From NCBI GenBank assembly GCA_964508865.1, contig CAZDVP010000022.1:1-19510 (forward strand): 19,510 nucleotides of DNA, written 5' to 3'. The position numbers were made by a program, and so were the translations under genes. The notes beneath the pieces were generated by a model. The model was given only the letters and a program-made list of their open reading frames with translations. It was not told the DNA's origin and did no database searches. Source of the stretch: UBA3263 sp964508865. GTDB taxonomy: Bacteria; Bacteroidota; Bacteroidia; Bacteroidales; Muribaculaceae. This document shows positions 14,930 through 19,510 of this stretch, piece by piece; within the stretch, counting starts at the first letter, position 1, and every line of letters begins with the position of its first letter.

Positions 14930-17812
14930 ATGAACAACGGCAGGCGCATATGGATCTGGGCGCTCGCAGCTTTAGCTGCGGGCTTGCTGATGGCGTCCTG
15001 CTCCGCCCGCAAAAACACCGCCGCAAGCCGCAAATACCAGGCTTTCATAACCCGCTATAACGTTTACTACAACGGCGACCAGCACTTCCGCGAAACCCTG
15101 GCCGACATGGAGCGCTCCTACGAGGACGACTACACCGACTTCCTCTTTCCCCACCCCGCCGAGGCCAAAGCCGTGGCCACCGCTCCGCAACCTTCTGGCG
15201 ACTTCAAGCGCTCAATCGAAAAAGCCCAGAAGTCCATTCAGCTCCATTCAATCAAAAAGAAGCCCAAAAAGAAATCCGGCAAACAGAGCGACGCCTACAA
15301 GGCCTGGCTCAAACGCGAGGAATACAACCCCTTCATCCACAACGCCTGGATGATGATGGCACGCAGCCAGTATCTCAACGGCGACTTCCCCGGCGCAGCC
15401 GCAACGTTCTACTATATTTCCCGCCATTTCTCCTGGCTGCCCGAAACCGTTGTTGAAGCCCAGCTCTGGCAGGCCCGCAGCTATGTGGCTTTCGACTGGG
15501 TCAACGAGGCCGAAGCGATTTTTGACCGCATCAAACCCGAGCAGCTGACTTCGGGCAAGCTCCGGGCGCTCTACGATTTCGTGCAGGCCGACATCGCCCT
15601 GAAGCGTGGCGACTACGCCGCGGCCATTGCTCCGCTCGAAAAAACCATTAAGCGCACAAGCGGCGCCCAGAAAACACGCCTGCGCTTTCTGCTGGGCCAA
15701 TGCTACGCCCGCGAGGGCCGCAAGGCCGACGCCTACAAGGCATTCAAGCAGGCCGCCCAGTCGGGCGGAACCACCTACCGCACCAAGCTCAACGCCCGAA
15801 TCAAGCAGAGCGAGGTCTACGACGGCAAAGACGTTGAACCCGAAATCAAGGCCCTGCGCCGAATGACCCACCTCGACCGCAACAAGCCATATCTCGACCA
15901 GATTTACTATGCCATCGCCAATCTCTACCTGAGCCGCGGCGACACTGCCAAAGCCATTGAAAACTACGTTCTTGCCGCCGACAAATCGGAGCGCAACGGC
16001 ATCGAAAAAGCCATTTCGAACATAACCCTCGGCCAGCTCTACTACGAGCAGGGGCGCTACGACCTGGCGCAACCGCGCTTCAGTGAGGCCGTGCCCCGCC
16101 TGCCCGAAACATATGCCGACTATGAGCTGCTGAAAAAGCGCTCCGACGTGCTCGACGAGCTCTCGGTCTACTCCCAGAACGTCGTTGTGCAGGACTCCCT
16201 GCTCCGCCTGGCCGAAATGAGCCCCGAGGAGCAGCTGAAGGTCATCAACAAAATCATCGACGAACTCAAAAAGAAAGAAAAAGAAGAAGCCGAAGAAGCC
16301 GCCCGTCAGGCCCACGAAGCCGAAGCCGCCGCCAATCAGGGCGGCAACTCCGACGCCAACGCCCCGACGCAGTTCCAGATGAATTCCAAAGACGATTCCT
16401 GGTACTTCTATAACTCCGCAACCGTTTCGGCCGGCAAAACCGCCTTCCAGCGCAAATGGGGCTCCCGAAAGCTCGAAGACGACTGGCGCCGACGCAACAA
16501 GGCATCGTTTGCCTTCAGCGACTTCGACACCCCCGAGGCCGACGACTCCGACCAGACCGCCGACTCGCTGGCCGTCAACGGCGAGGCGCCTGACCTCGAG
16601 CCCGAAGACAAGGAGGCCGCCGAGCGCGCCGCCGACCCACACTATCCCGAATACTATCTAGCCCAGATTCCCAAAACCGACGAGGAAAAAGCAACGGCCA
16701 ACGACGTTATTCAGGAGGGCCTCTTCACCATGGGCTCCATTCTCAAGGACAAACTCGAAGACTTCCCCGCCGCCGAACACGAATGGGACCGCCTGCTCGA
16801 GCGCTACCCCGACAATATCTATCGCCTCGACGTGTACTATAACATGTACATAATGCTCATGCGCATGGGGCAGCCCGACCTGGCCGAAAAATGGCGCCAG
16901 CTGATTCTGAGCGACTTCCCCGAAAGCAAATATGGCATCGCCCTGCAGAACCCCGACTATATCCAAAACCTGCGCGACATGCCCGCGGCCCAGCAGGAGC
17001 TCTACGACCAAGCCTATGCCGCCTACCTGGCCAACAACAATGCCGCCGTCCACCAGGCCTACCAGACCATGATGCAGAAATATCCCGTTTCCGACATCAT
17101 GCCCAAATTCATGTTCCTCCACGCCCTGGCCTTCGTGACCGAAAAAGACCCCGAGAACTTCACCGCAACCCTGCGCGAACTCCTCGAGCGCTACCCCCAG
17201 ACCGACCTGACCCCTCTGGCCTCCGCCTATCTCAAAGGCATGAAAGAAGGCCGGCAGCTCAACGAAGGAGTCGCCAACTCGCGCTCAATGCTCTGGGACA
17301 TCCGCCTGGCCGCGCCCGGCGACTCCGCCTCCTCAACCGTTGGCGACGCCCGCGAATTCGACTTCAACCCCGAGCAACCCCAGATGCTCGTGCTCGCCTA
17401 CCCGACCGACACCATTTCGGCCAACGAACTGCTCTACCAGATTGCCCGCCATAACTTCAACACCTTCGTGGTTAAAGACTTCGACCTCGAGCAAATGAAC
17501 TTCGGCCGGCTCGGAATGCTTCTGGTCAAAGGCTTTGCCAACGAAGCCGAAGCCGAACACTATCGCACCCTGCTGGGCCGCTCGACCGTATTCTCCCTCC
17601 CCCGCCAGGTGCGCCCCTTCATCATCTCCGAAGCCAACTTCGCCACCCTCCTTTCCGGCGGCCGCACCCTCGAAGAATACTTCCGCGCCTCGGCCGACGA
17701 AACCTTCGACCGCGTCGACCCCGAAGGCGAAGCCGACGACCCCGAAACGTCCGACCCGTCAGACCAGTCCGATCAGTCCGACTCGTCCGACTCCAACCCC
17801 GACCAGGAATGA
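14930..17812 (+). CDS. TPR lipoprotein, PorW/SprE family (type IX secretion/gliding-associated)
   Basis: A 960-residue predicted lipoprotein. The signal peptide ends in a lipobox LMASC with lipidated Cys24, so the protein should be anchored in the cell envelope. Directly after it, SARKNTAASRKYQAFITRYN and VYYNG are the family hallmark I associate with PorW/SprE. TPR-like helical repeats follow (about 130-430, 590-760). Other features are a Lys-rich patch (about 104-114), a charged Glu/Ala-rich linker (about 445-485), a terminal beta-containing domain (about 830-930) and an Asp/Ser tail. PorW/SprE links outer-membrane and inner-membrane parts of the type IX secretion machine; homologues also occur where that machine is incomplete, and no other type IX gene is in the window. 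It lies five bases after the nucleotidyltransferase and overlaps the MGMT gene by four bases. Confidence 0.82.
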   Translation: MNNGRRIWIWALAALAAGLLMASCSARKNTAASRKYQAFITRYNVYYNGDQHFRETLADMERSYEDDYTDFLFPHPAEAKAVATAPQPSGDFKRSIEKAQKSIQLHSIKKKPKKKSGKQSDAYKAWLKREEYNPFIHNAWMMMARSQYLNGDFPGAAATFYYISRHFSWLPETVVEAQLWQARSYVAFDWVNEAEAIFDRIKPEQLTSGKLRALYDFVQADIALKRGDYAAAIAPLEKTIKRTSGAQKTRLRFLLGQCYAREGRKADAYKAFKQAAQSGGTTYRTKLNARIKQSEVYDGKDVEPEIKALRRMTHLDRNKPYLDQIYYAIANLYLSRGDTAKAIENYVLAADKSERNGIEKAISNITLGQLYYEQGRYDLAQPRFSEAVPRLPETYADYELLKKRSDVLDELSVYSQNVVVQDSLLRLAEMSPEEQLKVINKIIDELKKKEKEEAEEAARQAHEAEAAANQGGNSDANAPTQFQMNSKDDSWYFYNSATVSAGKTAFQRKWGSRKLEDDWRRRNKASFAFSDFDTPEADDSDQTADSLAVNGEAPDLEPEDKEAAERAADPHYPEYYLAQIPKTDEEKATANDVIQEGLFTMGSILKDKLEDFPAAEHEWDRLLERYPDNIYRLDVYYNMYIMLMRMGQPDLAEKWRQLILSDFPESKYGIALQNPDYIQNLRDMPAAQQELYDQAYAAYLANNNAAVHQAYQTMMQKYPVSDIMPKFMFLHALAFVTEKDPENFTATLRELLERYPQTDLTPLASAYLKGMKEGRQLNEGVANSRSMLWDIRLAAPGDSASSTVGDAREFDFNPEQPQMLVLAYPTDTISANELLYQIARHNFNTFVVKDFDLEQMNFGRLGMLLVKGFANEAEAEHYRTLLGRSTVFSLPRQVRPFIISEANFATLLSGGRTLEEYFRASADETFDRVDPEGEADDPETSDPSDQSDQSDSSDSNPDQE
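17750..17794 (+). repeat. Five imperfect 9-bp tandem repeats encoding (S-D-x)5
   Basis: The units are TCCGACCCG, TCAGACCAG, TCCGATCAG, TCCGACTCG and TCCGACTCC. They stay in frame and encode Ser-Asp-Pro/Gln/Gln/Ser/Ser in the C-terminal tail of the PorW/SprE-like protein. A length that is a multiple of three means slippage would change tail length without breaking the frame. Confidence 0.85.
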
Positions 17813-18288
17813 TTCAGCTCCTCCGAACCCGGGCCGACCTCTCGCCCCGGCCAGTCGTATTCCGCTCCCCCTATGGCATGATGCGCATGCTCGCCTCCGA
17901 AAAAGGCATCAGCCGCCTCGACTTCGTCGACTCAGCTTCATCTCCGACTCCTATTCCACCGTTTGCCCTTCCGGCAATTGAGCTTATCAGCGGCTGTGAG
18001 CCCTCCGCTCCGGTCACTCTCCTGCTCAACTGCTCAGACTTCCAATTCTCAGTGCTCAGCGCCCTGCTTCGCGTTCGTGCAGGCCAAACCGCAACCTACT
18101 CCCAAATCGCCGCAGCCATTGGCCGACCCTCGGCAGTGCGTGCCGTCGCATCCGCCATTGCCCGCAACCCGATTGCCCTGCTCATTCCTTGCCACCGCAT
18201 ACTGCCGGCCTCCGGCGGCGTTGGCAACTACCGCTGGGGGCCCCAGCGCAAGCGCGCAATCCTCCTGGCCGAACAACTCAGAAAGTAA
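17809..18288 (+). CDS. Methylated-DNA-[protein]-cysteine S-methyltransferase (Ogt/MGMT family)
   Basis: A 159-residue suicide repair protein that moves the alkyl group of O6-alkylguanine in DNA to its own cysteine. The C-terminal domain is standard: FQFSVLSALLRVRAGQTATY (78-97), SQIAAAIGRPSAVRAVASA with the base-flipping Arg111, Asn120, and LIPCHRIL with acceptor Cys128. Two small departures from the family pattern are RAVA where RAVG is usual, and GNYRWG where GGYRWG is usual. The N-terminal domain (1-65) is short and poorly conserved. It begins at the ATGA overlap with the lipoprotein stop, an odd pairing of an envelope protein with DNA repair. It ends convergently with the DUF3943 gene, overlapping it by 11 bases. 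Confidence 0.93.
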   Translation: MIQLLRTRADLSPRPVVFRSPYGMMRMLASEKGISRLDFVDSASSPTPIPPFALPAIELISGCEPSAPVTLLLNCSDFQFSVLSALLRVRAGQTATYSQIAAAIGRPSAVRAVASAIARNPIALLIPCHRILPASGGVGNYRWGPQRKRAILLAEQLRK

Positions 18289-19102
18289 CCTGGACGTTCA
18301 GCCCTAACGTCTGATTCGTCAGCACCGGCATCGACTGAATCTGCAGCTTCTTCTCCTTGACCAGCTTGCGCGCCGGATTCCCGCCAATCAGCCCTACAAC
18401 CTCATTGACCGGGTCGACCAGAAAAGCAACGATATTGCCCAACACCGGCGAACCCGCCAGCGTATAATTATTCATAACAATATAACGCTTAATCCTGAAA
18501 AAGCCCTCGCCCATAACGCTGCCCACCAGCGGCGTAATGAAAATATCCTGATATGAAGGCCTCTCCATAAACGCCTCGATGCCGAACTCCCATGCAAACG
18601 TTGAAATGCAAGTCGAAAACAGCAGCGAACCCCAGAAACTGAACCCGCAGCTGCGCGCCGCCATAAAATAAGCCGCACCGCTATAAGGATGCAAAACCAT
18701 ATTAAACATCGGATTATCATGATCCCACTCCGGACCCTGCTTCAAAACATGCTTGCGCCAGCGCGTCCACAGCGGAACATGATAAAACTCCGCACGGTTC
18801 CAGTTAGTCGCATCCTGAGGCAACATCTCCAGAACAAACAGCGCGCCAACATAACATCCACACAAAACCCCCGCGTTAACCCACATACGCTTCCAATCCG
18901 GATGACTGAACCCTAAATTCAGATTCTCATTCGGAAAAGCATAAATCGACTTCACCGGGCGCTCAACCGGATGCAACGTATTAACCGGGAAAATAACCGA
19001 ATCCACCGGCGCTTCTATCACTGTATCAACAATCGCCGGCGACTGAGCCCTGCACGTCAGAGCCCCGCAAAATATGATGAAACCTAAAATAACCTTTCGC
19101 AT
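18278..19102 (-). CDS. DUF3943-family secreted/envelope protein
   Basis: The protein is 274 residues long when started at ATG 19102, which gives a clear signal peptide (MRKVILGFIIFCGALTCRAQ). The central part matches what I recall of DUF3943: EWDHDNPMFNMVLHPYSGAA and YFMAARSCGFSFWGSLLFST, then WEFGIEAFMERPSYQDIFIT and PLVGSVMGEGFF. Its HPYSGA and ERPSYQD motifs and alternating hydrophobic segments suggest a membrane-associated protein; some such segments recall PAP2-like folds, but I see no full phosphatase motif. No function is established. An in-frame ATG at 19243 would add 47 unlikely residues and was not used. A degenerate -7-like GAACTTTG on the - strand (19171-19164) may mark its promoter, but I found no matching -33 element. 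Confidence 0.85.
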   Translation of the reverse strand: MRKVILGFIIFCGALTCRAQSPAIVDTVIEAPVDSVIFPVNTLHPVERPVKSIYAFPNENLNLGFSHPDWKRMWVNAGVLCGCYVGALFVLEMLPQDATNWNRAEFYHVPLWTRWRKHVLKQGPEWDHDNPMFNMVLHPYSGAAYFMAARSCGFSFWGSLLFSTCISTFAWEFGIEAFMERPSYQDIFITPLVGSVMGEGFFRIKRYIVMNNYTLAGSPVLGNIVAFLVDPVNEVVGLIGGNPARKLVKEKKLQIQSMPVLTNQTLGLNVQVTF

Positions 19103-19209
19103 AAACAAATGTAGTAGTAAAAATAGCGGTTGAAACTTACCTTTTAAACAACCGAACCACCCCCAAAGTTCCGCCCCGCCAAAAAAAATAAAAAAAATCC
19201 GCCAAAAAC

Positions 19210-19240
19210 TTGCACATCTCAAAAATAATCCCGAACTTTG
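19210..19240 (+). promoter_or_regulatory. Probable promoter of tRNA-Ala
   Basis: TTG (19210-19212) is followed after 20 bases by GAACTTTG (19233-19240), one base off the TAnnTTTG -7 consensus of Bacteroidetes, with the same spacing as the other two promoters in this window. The GCACC just downstream resembles a typical initiation region. Transcription would begin near 19247, some 13 bases before the tRNA. Confidence 0.55.
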
Positions 19241-19259
19241 CACCGCAAAACAAACCCAT

Positions 19260-19336
19260 GGGGTATTAGCTCATCTGGCTAGAGCGCGACACTGGCAGTG
19301 TCGAGGTGAGCGGTTCGAGTCCGCTATACTCCACCA
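19260..19336 (+). tRNA. tRNA-Ala, anticodon GGC, CCA encoded
   Basis: The cloverleaf folds completely. The acceptor GGGGTAT pairs with ATACTCC through a G3:U70 wobble, the universal alanine identity pair. The D-stem is GCTC/GAGC, the anticodon stem CGACA/TGTCG, the 7-base loop CTGGCAG places GGC at 34-36, the variable loop is AGGTG, and the T-arm is AGCGG-TTCGAGT-CCGCT. The 3' CCA (19334-19336) is in the DNA. It should read the GCC codon, and GCU by wobble; GCC is very frequent in the genes here. Confidence 0.97.
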
Positions 19337-19343
19337 ACCGCCC

Positions 19344-19379
19344 GGCAGGCTTGGAATCCTCCAAGCCTGCCCTCTTTTT
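19344..19379 (+). terminator. Rho-independent terminator after tRNA-Ala
   Basis: GGCAGGCTTGGA (19344-19355), loop ATCC, and TCCAAGCCTGCC (19360-19371) form a perfect 12-bp GC-rich stem, followed by CTC and five T. It lies eight bases after the tRNA CCA end. Confidence 0.92.
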
Positions 19380-19385
19380 ATCTCC

Positions 19386-19510
19386 CCACACAAAGGTGTG
19401 GACTCTGCCGGAAGCCATGGGAGTTATGGGGAAGGCTGGGAGTCATGGAAAAACCGGGAGCGAGGGCGTCTCCAATGCGGTTAAGTTAAGGGATATGATG
19501 AATTTTATAT
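19386..19510 (+). repeat. Non-coding-looking tail with hairpin and G-rich repeat GGGAGTYATGG
   Basis: After the terminator come a small hairpin CCACAC-AAAG-GTGTGG (19386-19401) and two copies of GGGAGTYATGG (19419-19429 and 19438-19448, 19 bases apart), with a further GGGAG at 19456. A frame opening at ATG 19417 stays open to the window edge (31 codons), but its start is made of the repeat, so a gene is doubtful. I assign no function. Confidence 0.4.

Noticed and set aside
15248..16642. Open frame of 464 codons on the - strand inside the lipoprotein gene
   Set aside because: Its translation is Gly/Val/Phe-rich without domains, as expected from reading a GC-rich gene backwards. The + strand frame has a lipobox and family motifs.
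19106..19113. CAAATGTA, a perfect TAnnTTTG box on the - strand before the DUF3943 gene
   Set aside because: It is only three bases from the start codon, so transcription would begin inside the gene, and no -33 element is found 20 bases upstream.
19103..19243. Extended N-terminus of the DUF3943 protein from ATG 19243
   Set aside because: The 47 extra residues would precede a clear signal peptide, and they are encoded by AT-rich intergenic sequence.
1..19510. CRISPR arrays, insertion sequences, rRNA genes
   Set aside because: No regularly spaced direct repeats, no transposase-like proteins or paired terminal repeats, and no rRNA signatures were seen on either strand.

Overview
This window reads as chromosomal DNA from a GC-rich member of the Bacteroidota, most likely the order Bacteroidales. 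The evidence is a DUF4293 gene, a DUF3943 gene, a PorW/SprE-type lipoprotein, a Ser-type (anaerobically matured) sulfatase, and promoters of the Bacteroidetes form TTTG-N20-TAnnTTTG. Muribaculaceae or Rikenellaceae would fit the base composition, but the sequence alone does not settle the family. Coding density is very high and no stretch over 300 bases lacks a gene.

Region 1 (1-4491, + strand) is a compact run of genes: the 3' half of glnS, a TPR protein, a secreted SPOR-domain protein, folE, a DUF4293 membrane protein and a family 2 glycosyltransferase. Each gene overlaps the next or is separated from it by at most 15 bases. Region 2 (13514 down to 4507, - strand) is a run of seven genes joined by overlaps or gaps of at most 6 bases: a DUF349 repeat protein, a WcaJ-like polyprenyl-phosphate sugar transferase, recQ, a GtrA-like membrane protein, a sulfatase, asnA and a hemerythrin-LuxR fusion regulator. 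One convincing promoter, upstream of the DUF349 gene, could drive all of it. Regions 1 and 2 converge with only 15 bases between their stop codons.

Region 3 (13515-14924, + strand) starts with a divergent promoter region and continues with a two-gene module visibly AT-richer than its surroundings: a HigA-like HTH protein with a DUF6922-like C-terminal domain, coupled by an ATGA overlap to an AbiEii-type nucleotidyltransferase. This looks like an acquired toxin-antitoxin or phage-defence cassette, with a perfect 12-bp palindrome over its own -33 element. Region 4 (14930-18288, + strand) follows only 5 bases later with a PorW/SprE-type TPR lipoprotein and a coupled MGMT-type DNA repair gene. 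This run converges with, and overlaps by 11 bases, a DUF3943 gene on the - strand. The window ends with a tRNA-Ala(GGC), a strong hairpin terminator and a short G-rich repeated stretch.

The two most interesting items are the fusion of a RIC/YtfE-like diiron module, with all six ligand positions kept, to a LuxR DNA-binding domain at the end of the asnA operon, and the HTH-DUF6922 / nucleotidyltransferase cassette that appears to share its transcript with an envelope lipoprotein gene. All family names come from recognising motifs by eye; no searches were run.
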